Origin: Candidatus Schekmanbacteria bacterium
GTDB taxonomy: Bacteria; Schekmanbacteria; GWA2-38-11; J061
Assembly (NCBI GenBank): GCA_016219965.1
Contig: JACRJM010000007.1
Coordinates: 310,001-374,000 of the forward strand
Length of the DNA: 64,000 nt
Direction: 5' to 3'
The notes under the pieces were generated by a model. It searched no databases and was not told where the DNA came from. It saw only the letters and a list, made by a program, of their open reading frames with translations. The position numbers were made by a program, and so were the translations under genes. This document shows, piece by piece, positions 16,628 to 25,845 of this stretch. The number at the start of each line of letters is the position of its first letter. The first letter of the stretch is position 1.

Positions 16628-18022
16628 ATGACAGATTGGGTTCGCGTTACTAATGCCGAATCAAGCCAAGAACGTGAAAAGTGGCTTATAGTTCAAAGAC
16701 AAGATATTCAATATTTTTGTAAGCCACAAAAAGAAGGAAGTTGTGACATTCACGATAAAGAATTTTGCTATGATTGCTATAAATATGCGACAGCCAATGA
16801 GGCAGTTTGCACAATTTTGGCTAAGCATATAGGATTGGCATCCCTCGAATATAAATGGATTGATTATTCTGGTTTACAATATTTCGCCATTGAATATCTT
16901 GGTGTCAATGCAAAGCTCCGCGATTACCTTAGAAGAGAGGGCAATGCAAATTCCCAAAAATTAATATTTATAAATGGAGTAGAGGTTGCTGCACAATCAG
17001 CCTGTTTCGATTTATTTGTAAATAACACAGACCGTACTTGTGGAAATTTCGTTTACCGAAGATTTTCTGAAAATGAAGCTAAACTTTACTCAATTGATTA
17101 TGATGATGCGTTACTTGGGAAAGATATCAAATGTAAAGAGATGAAAAAAAGAATTGCTGCATTGGAAAATGGAAAAATTTATAAGCAGAAGTGTAAAAAG
17201 CTCTTAGAAGTTTTTAACTCGCCTGAATTGAAAGATATTATTGATAGTACCGTGGACTCAATCAAAAACATTCCAAATGAAGTTATTAAAAATGCGGTAA
17301 ACGAAGTCCCTAAAGATTGGTGGATAGATGAAACAATACCAAAACAATTGGTTAATGCCTTAATAAACCGCAGGGATAGTTTTAATCAACATTTTAATAT
17401 CAAAGCCAAATGCAACCCATGTATAACTGATAATTATCAGAAGACGTGTGAAGAATATAAATTCCCAGAAATGTTTCAAGGAGAGCAATATAATTTAAGC
17501 GCCACTATAGATACAAAGGATCAATCAATGATCACTTCAAAAGAAGATAAATTTGAAGCCATTAAGTTATCTTATGATTCCTTGTGGAAGGAAATAATGT
17601 TTAGAAGAGAAAAAGAACATCGGTCTACAAGGGATATACTTATTTTTTTTGGCGCTTTAGCTGTGTTCATTAACAATTATGAAAGCATAATTCCAATAAA
17701 TTTTTTTATCGGTCTAATTGTTTTAATTATTGTTATTGGCTATTGTGGAATATTTTTTATATATGAAAATGCGATGCGTCACAATAAAGCAGCCCAGGTT
17801 ATTGCAAAAATTAATAGAATTCTTGGTTTTCATGATAACAATATGTATGTACTAGACGGAAGGCTTTTCCCTGATAAATGGAGAAATTGGGGGAAAGAAA
17901 AAAACTTATTTAATACAATAAATCGTGGATGGGCATGGTTGTACCATATAATTTTTTTATTAATCGGTGGGTTGTTATTAATTGGGTTTGCTACAATGAA
18001 ATATATAAGCAAGCTTCCATAA
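16628..18022 (+). CDS. HipA-like kinase domain fused to C-terminal membrane segments
   Basis: A 464-residue protein. The N-terminal ~250 residues look like a HipA-type Ser/Thr kinase fold: a Lys/Glu ATP-site region, then FDLFVNNTDRTCGNFVYR with the catalytic-loop pattern N-x-DR-xxx-N, and LYSIDYDDAL with the metal-binding Asp. After a Cys-rich linker, residues ~335-385 hold two hydrophobic helices (around ILIFFGALAVFI and FFIGLIVLIIVIGYCGIFFI), and a third lies near the C-terminus (IIFLLIGGLLLIGFATM), so it should be membrane-anchored. I know no described family with this exact layout. The gene is AT-rich, stands alone, and is flanked by inverted repeats. A toxin or defence effector is plausible (inference). 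Confidence 0.6.
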   Translation: MTDWVRVTNAESSQEREKWLIVQRQDIQYFCKPQKEGSCDIHDKEFCYDCYKYATANEAVCTILAKHIGLASLEYKWIDYSGLQYFAIEYLGVNAKLRDYLRREGNANSQKLIFINGVEVAAQSACFDLFVNNTDRTCGNFVYRRFSENEAKLYSIDYDDALLGKDIKCKEMKKRIAALENGKIYKQKCKKLLEVFNSPELKDIIDSTVDSIKNIPNEVIKNAVNEVPKDWWIDETIPKQLVNALINRRDSFNQHFNIKAKCNPCITDNYQKTCEEYKFPEMFQGEQYNLSATIDTKDQSMITSKEDKFEAIKLSYDSLWKEIMFRREKEHRSTRDILIFFGALAVFINNYESIIPINFFIGLIVLIIVIGYCGIFFIYENAMRHNKAAQVIAKINRILGFHDNNMYVLDGRLFPDKWRNWGKEKNLFNTINRGWAWLYHIIFLLIGGLLLIGFATMKYISKLP

Positions 18023-18270
18023 CTACACAGATAAAATTTTAGGTGATTATAAAAGCGTGAGACTTTACTAATGGATGTGAAAGCGTATTAACTTAAAAAA
18101 GCAATAAATAGTACAGCTTTCAATCTTTATTTTTCATTTTTTTAGCCCCTTGAAAATTTGTATATTTCCACGCAGGAGTGTTGAAAATCTCCATATGTAA
18201 TGTTTTGTCATTTTATTATATTCGCTCACTCACCTCGCAATCAAATTGCATGGTTGCACTCGCTATCATA

Positions 18271-18393
18271 TTCAGGTGAGAGATGGAAAGTCTGAGGGTT
18301 AAAATTTCTGACTGTCTGAGCCCGAAGGTCGAGTTGAAAAAATTACCGAAGACTGACCGAAACGAGCCACATGGAATTTTTCAGAGGGCACCC
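18271..18393 (-). repeat. Right copy of the ~125-base inverted repeat
   Basis: Reverse-complement partner of 16331-16458, with imperfect identity. It ends at GAGGGCACCC (18385-18393). The gene-free stretch 18023-18470 otherwise contains only AT-rich sequence and the MNT operator. Confidence 0.55.
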
Positions 18394-18421
18394 AAAATCT
18401 AATATAAATTCCTTGAACACT

Positions 18422-18458
18422 ATATGCACTTTGCATATAATTGTATGCAGTTTGCATA
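18422..18458. promoter_or_regulatory. Tandem palindromic operators of the MNT/HEPN module
   Basis: Two palindromes, ATATGCA-CTT-TGCATAT (18422-18438) and TATGCA-GTT-TGCATA (18444-18458), with centres 21 bases apart (two helical turns). The second is 12 bases from the MNT start codon, and AGGA of the ribosome site lies in between. Strong candidate for autoregulation by the winged-helix part of the MNT protein. Confidence 0.65.
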
Positions 18459-18470
18459 TAAGGAATAGAA

Positions 18471-19058
18471 ATGAAAGAACTGACAAAAAACAGGGCTGGG
18501 CTTTTAAGACTCTTCTACACGAATCCGGAAAGAGAATTTTATATTCAGGAAATCGGGAGAATCTTAGGGAAAAAACCGGGTGTTTTTCAGAGAATGCTGA
18601 ATAACATGGAAAAAGAAAAGATTATATCCAGCGAATACAGGGCTAATGCCCGGTATTTCAGGGCAAACAAAACCTATCCGCTGTACAAAGAACTAAAAAG
18701 TATTGTTTTTAAAACAGTAGGTATCACGGGAAGTATAAAAGAAGTTTTAGATAAAATCGGGAATATAAAGTTGTCATTTATATATGGCTCATTTGCCAAA
18801 GAAAAAGAAACTATCCTTTCTGATATTGACCTTGTCATAATAGGCAAACCTGATGAAGATAAGCTTATTAAGCAGTTCGATAAATTGGAAGATACACTCA
18901 GGCGTGAAATTAATTATAAACTTTTCAGCCCTGCTGAATTTAGAAAAAATGTAGAAAAAGAGGAACCATTTCTGATAGAAATTATAAGAGAAAAAAAAAT
19001 AATGATCACAGGGACTGAGGATGAGTTACGAAAAATTCTTGAAGTCAAACCTCATTAA
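18471..19058 (+). CDS. mntA: MNT nucleotidyltransferase antitoxin with N-terminal winged helix
   Basis: A 195-residue protein. Residues 1-75 form a winged helix-turn-helix (LLRLFYTNPEREFYIQEIGR, then a wing near YRANARYFRANK). Residues ~95-150 hold the minimal nucleotidyltransferase motif GSFAKEKETILSDIDLVII, that is GSx10-DxD, with both metal-binding aspartates. In type VII toxin-antitoxin systems such a protein AMPylates and silences a HEPN ribonuclease. The downstream HEPN gene overlaps it by 38 bases. Fusion to a DNA-binding domain explains the tandem palindromes directly upstream: it should repress its own promoter. ATG follows AAGGAATAGAA. Confidence 0.85.
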   Translation: MKELTKNRAGLLRLFYTNPEREFYIQEIGRILGKKPGVFQRMLNNMEKEKIISSEYRANARYFRANKTYPLYKELKSIVFKTVGITGSIKEVLDKIGNIKLSFIYGSFAKEKETILSDIDLVIIGKPDEDKLIKQFDKLEDTLRREINYKLFSPAEFRKNVEKEEPFLIEIIREKKIMITGTEDELRKILEVKPH

Positions 19059-19479
19059 GAAACAGCAGCCAGATTTTAAACAGATCAAATATCAGTTAAA
19101 ACGTACAGAAAAGGACCTGAAAACTGCAGAGTCCCTATTATCAATCGACCTTACATGGGCATTTGCTGTTGCCTACCATGCTATGATGAGGGCAAGCAAA
19201 GCCCTCATGTTTTCCAAGGGATTTCTCCCCACATCAAAACAGTCTCATAAAACCATAATAGAGTTTACAAGGCTAATCATGGGCGATGAATACGAAAATA
19301 TAATTAGCCGCTTTAACCGTATGCGCAGGAAACGCCATGATTTTATCTACGACTCACAAAACCACATAACAACGCAAGAAGCTGAAACCGCAATAGACAC
19401 GGCAAAAAAATTAATCGAAAAAATAAAAGATTTTGTCACCAAAGAAAACCCTCAGAAGGAACTGTTCCGAAAAAAATAG
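19021..19479 (+). CDS. hepT: HEPN-domain toxin (HepT-like)
   Basis: A 152-residue all-helical HEPN protein. The N-terminal half has the family pattern around DLTWAFAVAYHAMMRASKALMF. The active-site region is RMRRKRHDFIY near residue 105, containing the R-x4-6-H motif of HEPN ribonucleases, followed by the Asp/Tyr that in HepT-type toxins is the AMPylation target (Tyr three residues after the Asp). The first 20 residues may be an extra extension, because the ATG lies 38 bases inside the MNT gene; the next likely start is further in. Paired with the MNT antitoxin this makes a complete type VII toxin-antitoxin module, converging on a TSUP transporter gene 25 bases away. Confidence 0.85.
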   Translation: MSYEKFLKSNLIKKQQPDFKQIKYQLKRTEKDLKTAESLLSIDLTWAFAVAYHAMMRASKALMFSKGFLPTSKQSHKTIIEFTRLIMGDEYENIISRFNRMRRKRHDFIYDSQNHITTQEAETAIDTAKKLIEKIKDFVTKENPQKELFRKK

Positions 19480-19504
19480 TAAGAGGAAACCTCCATCTTT
19501 CCTT

Positions 19505-20263
19505 TTATCTAACCAAGTATATTATTCCTACAGCTACCCCGACACTAACCACAACCCAGCGAAGCGATGATGGTCTGACACGGCCGGCAAGTCTACCGCC
19601 CAATGACCCACCTATGATGGCTCCTGCTGCCATAACAAAAGCGGCAGGCCAGACAACCTGCCCTGAAAAAAGGAAGAATATGGAAGCTGAAACATTTACG
19701 CTGAAGGTGAATGTCTGCTTTAGTGCATTTAGCCTTGTAAGCGAATCTTCAAGTGCAAGACCGAGAACTGCAAGCGTAATGACACCAAGCCCTGCACCAA
19801 AATATCCGCCATAGATCCCTGCAATACCGACAGGCAGGATCACCCATTTATGCGATATTACGGAGCTTCCTTTATTGGCAGTCCTTAGTATAAGCCACCT
19901 TCGCAAAGGTTCCTGAACTGCAAGCAATCCTGATGCAATGAGGATGAGAAAAGGAACGAGTGAGCGGAAAAGTTTTTCTCCCGAATTTATGAGCAACACA
20001 CCGCCAATTACTCCGCTTATGATGCCTGTCGGAAGGAAGAGCCAAAACCTCTCCTTCTGCCCGCGCAAATCATTTGACTGAGCAAAAGCTCCGCCAAGTT
20101 GTCCCGGACACAAAGCTATAGTGTTGGTAACGTTTGCAGCTATCGGAGGAATCCCTGCCGCAAGGAGCATTGGGAATGAAATAAGTGTGCCTCCTCCGGC
20201 AAGTGCATTCATTATGCCCGCTATCACACCGGCCAATCCTAAAAGTAAATATTCAAAAATCAT
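19505..20263 (-). CDS. TSUP (TauE/SafE) family membrane transporter
   Basis: A 252-residue polytopic membrane protein with about eight hydrophobic segments in two related halves. The first half has the family signature GIMNALAGGGTLISFPML; the second has YGGYFGAGLGVITLAVLGLAL. TSUP proteins move sulfite, sulfoacetate, thiosulfate or other organosulfur anions. Neither the substrate nor the direction can be read from sequence. It lies in the same direction as the GT-C gene upstream with a 53-base gap, but the functions do not obviously connect. Confidence 0.88.
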   Translation of the reverse strand: MIFEYLLLGLAGVIAGIMNALAGGGTLISFPMLLAAGIPPIAANVTNTIALCPGQLGGAFAQSNDLRGQKERFWLFLPTGIISGVIGGVLLINSGEKLFRSLVPFLILIASGLLAVQEPLRRWLILRTANKGSSVISHKWVILPVGIAGIYGGYFGAGLGVITLAVLGLALEDSLTRLNALKQTFTFSVNVSASIFFLFSGQVVWPAAFVMAAGAIIGGSLGGRLAGRVRPSSLRWVVVSVGVAVGIIYLVR

Positions 20264-20316
20264 ATTCTTTATTTAACACAGCATATCAGTTGGCACAAAA
20301 TAAATTGAAAAACAGA

Positions 20317-21558
20317 TTAAGACCTTACAAGATTCCGCAACCCGCTAACAACCCAGCATATTCCATAGGCCTGAAGAAAGGCATTGCATGGCTGTAAAGG
20401 CAGATAGTAGCGCGGCCAGTCATGGGGCAGCCAGAGGATTATTCCTGCATAGGAGATAACAATCCATAAGAGTATGAGATCGAGTCCGCAGTAACGAAGC
20501 CTTTTATACCCCTGCCGGAATGACATAATACAGAATGCAACAATTCCCAGCAAAAGGATAACGCGGTCCACTGGAAGTCCAATATTGGCGAAAGGGGCAA
20601 ATACACCTGTGTTTTTCCAGAGCGCGGAAATCCTCTCCGGCAATGTGCTAAGTGACTGGTAAGGAATATCAAAGACAATATCATTCATTTCGAGCATATG
20701 CTTAAATCCAGCCAGAGGCGCATGATAAAGAAATGGATTTGAAAGATAAAAAACCATACCTGCAACTCCAAGCACAATGAACATACACAGAAAAGCGGCA
20801 TATGCTTTGATCCGACTTGAATAAATCGAAAGCAATGCTTCACCTGCAATTGAGATGATACACACAAGAAGTATAAGCAGTGCATTAAGCTTGGTACCGA
20901 CAGCAGCGCCGGCAGCAAGCCCGGTGAGTATTGCACAATACACAGCGCTCCCTGTGTGATTGTCCCGCAGTGAACGCAGAAGATAAACCATTCCAATCAG
21001 AGTGAGCAATCCAAAAGTAAAAGCAGGAGTGTCAATCATTGCTCGGCGGCTCAAATCAAGCAGAAGCCTTGCACCAAGAAGATTGGCAAGGGCAAGGAGT
21101 CCGCACCATTGATTCGTTACAAGTGTAACAAGCCAGTAAAAAGAAAGACAAGCGATAACACCCATAATTGCTACAGGGAATCGGGCACGGGCAACAACTT
21201 TAGCAGGCGGCACAGTATGTCCCATATTCCATTCGCGGCTTTTTGACCACTGCCAGAGATATTCCCGGGGATCACCCCTAAAATCAGTTGTCACGGCACC
21301 AAGACCAATCAAGTATTTCCCTATCTGAGGCTGGCGTGAGCCAAAGGTGTTGAATTCCTTATACCAGTCCGGATCGCTAAAATTGCGCTCAAGCGCATAG
21401 AGACGGAAAAGCCTTTCCGATACCGTAATCCATGTAGATTCATCACCCTGGTAGTTGCCGAGGTCGTCAAGGTCTGAGAGAAAGATAAAACAGAGGAAAG
21501 GCAAAAGCACCAATCCGGCAAGGATCGACACAATCTTCTGTTTATTCTGGCAGGGCAT
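20317..21558 (-). CDS. GT-C membrane glycosyltransferase (PMT/ArnT-like)
   Basis: A 413-residue membrane protein with many hydrophobic helices. The first periplasmic loop carries YQGDESTWITVSERLF, with the acidic Asp-Glu that GT-C enzymes of the dolichyl-phosphate-mannose/ArnT type use for catalysis, followed by GSRQPQIGKYLIGL. Such enzymes transfer a sugar from a polyprenyl-phosphate carrier to protein, lipid A or a surface polymer. The C-terminus ends soon after the last helix, with no soluble periplasmic domain, so this is a short member. It lies next to an alginate-export-like barrel, which hints at extracellular polysaccharide work (inference). Confidence 0.75.
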   Translation of the reverse strand: MPCQNKQKIVSILAGLVLLPFLCFIFLSDLDDLGNYQGDESTWITVSERLFRLYALERNFSDPDWYKEFNTFGSRQPQIGKYLIGLGAVTTDFRGDPREYLWQWSKSREWNMGHTVPPAKVVARARFPVAIMGVIACLSFYWLVTLVTNQWCGLLALANLLGARLLLDLSRRAMIDTPAFTFGLLTLIGMVYLLRSLRDNHTGSAVYCAILTGLAAGAAVGTKLNALLILLVCIISIAGEALLSIYSSRIKAYAAFLCMFIVLGVAGMVFYLSNPFLYHAPLAGFKHMLEMNDIVFDIPYQSLSTLPERISALWKNTGVFAPFANIGLPVDRVILLLGIVAFCIMSFRQGYKRLRYCGLDLILLWIVISYAGIILWLPHDWPRYYLPLQPCNAFLQAYGICWVVSGLRNLVRS

Positions 21559-21675
21559 TAAAAAGTCTGTTATTATTCATATGATTGCGGAAAATATCAT
21601 ACCCTTCAGATAAAATCAATTTAGAAGCCGGTGGCTGAATGATTTGTCTGAAAAAGTCAGTTTCCCTTAAAAAGC

Positions 21676-23178
21676 TCAGAAATGAAAATTCGCCTCCATG
21701 TAGAAATAATCCGCATCGCTCTTGCCAAGAAAAAGGTCGTTCATCACATCGCCTCCGAAAAAATGACCGTAATACGCAGTAACGTCAAGATACTTTGACA
21801 CGTTCAAATTTGCAGAGATGTCTGCAAGATTTCCAACATATTGTCTGTCCATGCTCAGCCGCCCGATATAACCAAAGATATCACCTCTTTCCTGAGAAAC
21901 CCCGCTACCAGAGTAAAGTCTGTCTTTTGCCTCATTAAGCCAGATAAAATGCCAGTCACTCCTGATTGTTAGATTGTCAAAAGGCTTTAATATGAGCATA
22001 CCGAAAAGATCTTTATTGTTCATGGCATTGTAAAAGGGAAACCGTGCATAAAGCCACGAAGAAGGAAGAATCTGAAAAAAAGTCTTGTGGTCACTGTCTG
22101 AAGGATTTCCATCCCCCGAACTTACAAAATATCCTCCCCTTATCCACGGTTTAAGGGGAACCCCCGTCATCTGGTATCCAACTTCCGTGGCAACGGCATA
22201 GGCTCCATGATCTTGTTCATACCAGTCGCCAAACTGGAATGCAGACCACAAGACCATATCAATTTCTCCGGGGCCAAACCCATAAATCCCAACTGCATTG
22301 AACCCCAATGTATGTATTTCAATGTCTGCCTTTTCTGCGGGCAGCATAGTATTGTCAACTCTCTGTGATACCCTCCTGTCATCATCATAGTATATGTAGA
22401 AAAATCTCATCTCAGTATTTGGAATGAGAGAAGATTTTTTGATCGTAAAAGATGAATAGAAAAGATCAACATCTTCAATTGCCTCCTGGCCATCCACATC
22501 AAATCCTCCTTCTGTCGGATGGGTTATGCCGGCAAGTACATTTACCATTCTATTGTCATAGGAAATCTCCCCGCCGTCAAAACTTCTGCTGACAGCAGTC
22601 CAATCTATTGAGCTTATCAGCCTGTGCCCGATTCTTATGTTCTTGAGGAAATTGAATTTCGGGTTATCAGTCATAACTTCGAGCCCGTCAATATAATCAT
22701 AGCGACCGAACTTAGCAGAAATTCCCACACCAAAAGGATCTTTCAGATTAATGTAAGCGTTCTTCAAAAATACCCTGTGCGGTGCCTCCCCCTGCGACTG
22801 GTTATGAGCATAATAAATCGCACCAAGTCCGAGCGGGCCATATGGCGCCGGTGCAATAGAGCGCTCGGGAAGGTTGAAAAGGTGTATATACTCTCCTTTT
22901 ACAACAACATCTATTTTCTTAGTATCAAGTTTCAGCCCAAGACGAGTCCTTTGAAAGAAAAATCCATACTGATTGTCATACCCGGGTTTCGGGTCGAACC
23001 AATCCCTGTATTCATAGCGCCATAGCATTTCGCCTGAAAATGACAATTTCCCCATATCTCCGGGAAATTTATAAATATCGATTTCTGAAAAAGCTGGTTT
23101 CAGCGGAAACATTAGTAATAGGAAAACAATTGCTGCAGCAATAAAGGTTGAACTGAAGCGTATCAGTCTCATCATCAC
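21676..23178 (-). CDS. Alginate-export-like outer-membrane beta-barrel
   Basis: A 500-residue protein with a signal peptide (hydrophobic FIAAAIVFLLLMFPLKPAFS, cleavage near residue 31) and a C-terminal Phe (YFYMEANFHF), the outer-membrane barrel signature. The body alternates aromatic and polar residues, with repeated W-R-Y and GRY/GKF strand patterns typical of the alginate export (AlgE/AlgE-like) family, for example LGLKLDTKKIDVVVKGEY and RIGHRLISSIDWTAVSRSFDG. These form substrate-selective pores for uncharged or anionic polymers or small molecules. The exact substrate is unknown. The gene stands alone on the minus strand, divergent from the cupin gene across 244 bases. Confidence 0.75.
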   Translation of the reverse strand: MMMRLIRFSSTFIAAAIVFLLLMFPLKPAFSEIDIYKFPGDMGKLSFSGEMLWRYEYRDWFDPKPGYDNQYGFFFQRTRLGLKLDTKKIDVVVKGEYIHLFNLPERSIAPAPYGPLGLGAIYYAHNQSQGEAPHRVFLKNAYINLKDPFGVGISAKFGRYDYIDGLEVMTDNPKFNFLKNIRIGHRLISSIDWTAVSRSFDGGEISYDNRMVNVLAGITHPTEGGFDVDGQEAIEDVDLFYSSFTIKKSSLIPNTEMRFFYIYYDDDRRVSQRVDNTMLPAEKADIEIHTLGFNAVGIYGFGPGEIDMVLWSAFQFGDWYEQDHGAYAVATEVGYQMTGVPLKPWIRGGYFVSSGDGNPSDSDHKTFFQILPSSWLYARFPFYNAMNNKDLFGMLILKPFDNLTIRSDWHFIWLNEAKDRLYSGSGVSQERGDIFGYIGRLSMDRQYVGNLADISANLNVSKYLDVTAYYGHFFGGDVMNDLFLGKSDADYFYMEANFHF

Positions 23179-23422
23179 CCCCCATTTTGACTATCTCCAC
23201 AGGATCGATAAAAAAAAGTTTTTGAACTTCGTAATCTTTTGGATAAGACTTCCCTCCAATTAAAAAGTTCCAGTTTTTTTATTCAGGTGAATTTTTCACT
23301 TAATTATGAAGCATATGATACTAATTTCATTTTTAATCTTCACTTCAAGGAAGTGGTAGGATAGAGTTTTACATGAAAAACAGAAATTAATAACTTTAGT
23401 AGTTAAAGAAGGAGGGAATAAA

Positions 23423-23824
23423 ATGAAACTCATAGAAATACAACGGGTCAGCTCAGACTCGGACAACAGGGGGTTTGCTGCAAGACCTGTTGATGAAAAA
23501 GAACTAAAGGCAGGACAGGTTTCAAATATACATATTGTCAGCATGAAACCGGGAGTGGTGCGCGGCAATCACTATCACATAAAGCAGAAGGAGAAGATCT
23601 GGCTTATCGGCGGCCCGTGCAAGGTTATTGCAAGGAACAGGAATACAGGAGAGACCGAAGAAGAAGTATTTGACGGAAATGAACAGATACTTCTTGTTAT
23701 TCCGCCTGACATAAGCCATGCCATAAAAAATATCTCTGACAGAACAACTTATTTATTCTGCTACAGCAATTTCTCCCCTACTCCGGATGATAAGGATGTA
23801 TTCAGGGACGAGCTTGTGAAATAA
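23423..23824 (+). CDS. Cupin protein (WxcM/FdtA-like or RmlC-like)
   Basis: A 133-residue single-domain cupin. The metal/substrate motif is GVVRGNHYHIKQKEKIWLI, with His-x-His and a downstream Glu/Lys, and the second motif is IPPDISHAIKNIS. It is closest in feel to sugar-nucleotide 3,4-ketoisomerase or epimerase-like cupins (polypeptide WxcM-type), but may bind a metal with another function. The start follows GAAGGAGGGAATAAA, an excellent ribosome site. Its last 23 bases overlap tail-to-tail with the AOR gene on the other strand. Confidence 0.75.
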   Translation: MKLIEIQRVSSDSDNRGFAARPVDEKELKAGQVSNIHIVSMKPGVVRGNHYHIKQKEKIWLIGGPCKVIARNRNTGETEEEVFDGNEQILLVIPPDISHAIKNISDRTTYLFCYSNFSPTPDDKDVFRDELVK

Positions 23825-25733
23825 TAAGATCGCTTATGGATGGACATGTGCTGTCGGAGATTTTTCCGGCTTTTTCGAGAGCCTCTGCGACATCTGAAAG
23901 ACCAACCTCTTCGAGCCTCTTCTTGGTCGGGATTCCGTCTTTCGAGCAACCTCGATAAAAATAATATTCATCAAGCATACCGGGATGGTCAATCTGATCC
24001 GTCTCGCCCCGCGTGGTTCCCTTCCGCAAGTCATCAGATCTCTTTAATCCGAGGAGCACATTATAACTTTTTTCCACCTGATAAGCCCTTTCAGCCGCCT
24101 CGAAAAGATGCGAAGGGTCAATCCCTGTGGCAGCCTCATAGATTTCCCCTATCTCTTCAAACATCATGAGAGGATCGCCGAATATGTTGGTTGAAGCAAC
24201 AGGGACGAAACAGAATCCAAGAGAATCTATAAGCATCTTGAAATTCTCATGCCACCAGACAACGCGCCCTTTGGCAACAGGGCTCTTGTGGTCGCCTGCT
24301 TCCTCCGGGACATCTTTCCCGAATATCCTCTCCAGCATATCGCGCTGGTTTACAAGTGATGAGAAAGGATGCCCTTTCATATGGTCAGCTCCGCGCGGTC
24401 CAACAGCAGAGGCAAGCGCCATCGGAAGCATTCCTTTTCTCCTGTAAGGGAATGTCATTCCCTTTGTGTGGAATCCATATGGCTCGGCATCCGGGCCGAT
24501 CCGTTTCACGGCATCAGGCATACTCTCTGCAAGCAGACCTCCAAAGCCTTCCCTTTTTGAAGTTTTCAAAATCAGATCTGATATGAGCTCGACATCCCCC
24601 CAGTTAAGCTCGACTCCGTCGGTGTCCTCAGTGCCGATGATGCCGCGCTGGAAACATTCCATTGCCATCGAGAGATTCCAGCCAAACTGCGTCACATCCA
24701 TACCTGCGCGGTTCACAAGGTCTGCAAGGTGAAAGAGTGACGGGAAATCATAGACCCCGATAAGTGGCCCCAGATTAACGTAATGCCCGAACTCAATTTT
24801 ATCTCCGTGCTCACCTTTATATTTTCCTTCATCTACCTTCCATTTCTGAGAACATCCGACAGGGCATCTGTAACAACTGGATTTGCCGTCTTTGTATTTT
24901 GTAATGAAATCACCGAGGTCGTATTTCTCAAGATTTTCCGGGCTGATTTTAAGCTGATCATTATTGGCTGCTGCCTCTGCCCCAGCCTGTGCTATGAGGA
25001 TAAGCGTTCCATACTCTGCATTTGCACCTGTCTGCGGTCCTCCCGTCCATAGGTCCCCGTAAAATTTGGCAAGCTCATCAAACTTTTTCTTGTCCGCAAC
25101 AGGTATATGTTCATTCCCTTTTACGATAACAGCCTTTAGTTTTTTTGAACCCATCACGCATCCCATACCTGCCCTGCCGTTTGCACTCACTCTTTGTGTG
25201 CCTGAAAAGATGCTTGCATATCTTACAAGGTTCTCTCCGGCAACCCCTATGCGGGCTGATTCGCACCTGCCGTACTTTTCCTGGATAGCATCATCAGAAA
25301 CATAGGTATCAAGCCCCCATATATCTTCAGCATCAATAATCTCAGGTTTCTTTCCCCTTTCAATTAAAAGCGACACAGGTTTTTCAGACTGTCCTTTGAT
25401 GACGATATGGTCATAGCCTGCCTGCCTCATCCTTACTCCAAAAAAACCGCCCGCATTTGAGTCGCCAAAGATTCGCGTAAGAGGGCTTTTTGACGTAACC
25501 GTGTAGCGCGTTGCGCAGGGAAATGTTGTTCCCACAAGAGGACCTGCACCGAAGATCAGAGGATTTTGAGGTGAGAGAGGATCAAGGTCAGGATTGCTGC
25601 GCACTATATCATAGAACAGGCGGGCATTCACGCCTGAGCCGCCGATATAGTCCCGCAAGAGCTTCTCCGGCAATTCTTCTTCATTTATTTTACCGCTTGA
25701 AAGGTCAACGTAGAGGATCTTGCCTTTATACAT
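23802..25733 (-). CDS. Aldehyde:ferredoxin oxidoreductase (tungsten/molybdenum, AOR family)
   Basis: A 643-residue enzyme of normal AOR length. The N-terminal domain (~1-210) contains GGSGVNARLFYDI and the pterin-contact region around SPLTRIFGDSNAGGFFG. The cluster motif CYRCPVGCSQKW lies near residue 290, and a late Cys (GFCFVPV near 525) completes the 4Fe-4S ligation. AORs oxidise aldehydes to acids using a bis-pyranopterin tungsten cofactor and ferredoxin, in the cytoplasm, or run in reverse. Substrate is unknown; no small ferredoxin-like subunit gene is adjacent, so it is probably the homodimeric type. It starts at ATG after GGAGAAGCTC. An aldo/keto reductase is divergently encoded 112 bases away, consistent with aldehyde metabolism (inference). 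Confidence 0.92.
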   Translation of the reverse strand: MYKGKILYVDLSSGKINEEELPEKLLRDYIGGSGVNARLFYDIVRSNPDLDPLSPQNPLIFGAGPLVGTTFPCATRYTVTSKSPLTRIFGDSNAGGFFGVRMRQAGYDHIVIKGQSEKPVSLLIERGKKPEIIDAEDIWGLDTYVSDDAIQEKYGRCESARIGVAGENLVRYASIFSGTQRVSANGRAGMGCVMGSKKLKAVIVKGNEHIPVADKKKFDELAKFYGDLWTGGPQTGANAEYGTLILIAQAGAEAAANNDQLKISPENLEKYDLGDFITKYKDGKSSCYRCPVGCSQKWKVDEGKYKGEHGDKIEFGHYVNLGPLIGVYDFPSLFHLADLVNRAGMDVTQFGWNLSMAMECFQRGIIGTEDTDGVELNWGDVELISDLILKTSKREGFGGLLAESMPDAVKRIGPDAEPYGFHTKGMTFPYRRKGMLPMALASAVGPRGADHMKGHPFSSLVNQRDMLERIFGKDVPEEAGDHKSPVAKGRVVWWHENFKMLIDSLGFCFVPVASTNIFGDPLMMFEEIGEIYEAATGIDPSHLFEAAERAYQVEKSYNVLLGLKRSDDLRKGTTRGETDQIDHPGMLDEYYFYRGCSKDGIPTKKRLEEVGLSDVAEALEKAGKISDSTCPSISDLIISQARP

Positions 25734-25845
25734 GAGCTTCTCCTATTTTTATTTGATATGACTGAAGATGTTTATTTATATAAAACTGATATATCATTAT
25801 AATCAAGTAATCAAAAAAATATATTTTGAATAAAAGGAAAAGGCC

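Noticed and set aside
23802-25733. Assignment as BamB, the tungsten subunit of class II benzoyl-CoA reductase
   Set aside because: No BamC-I or other Bam genes are nearby and the protein shows only general AOR features.
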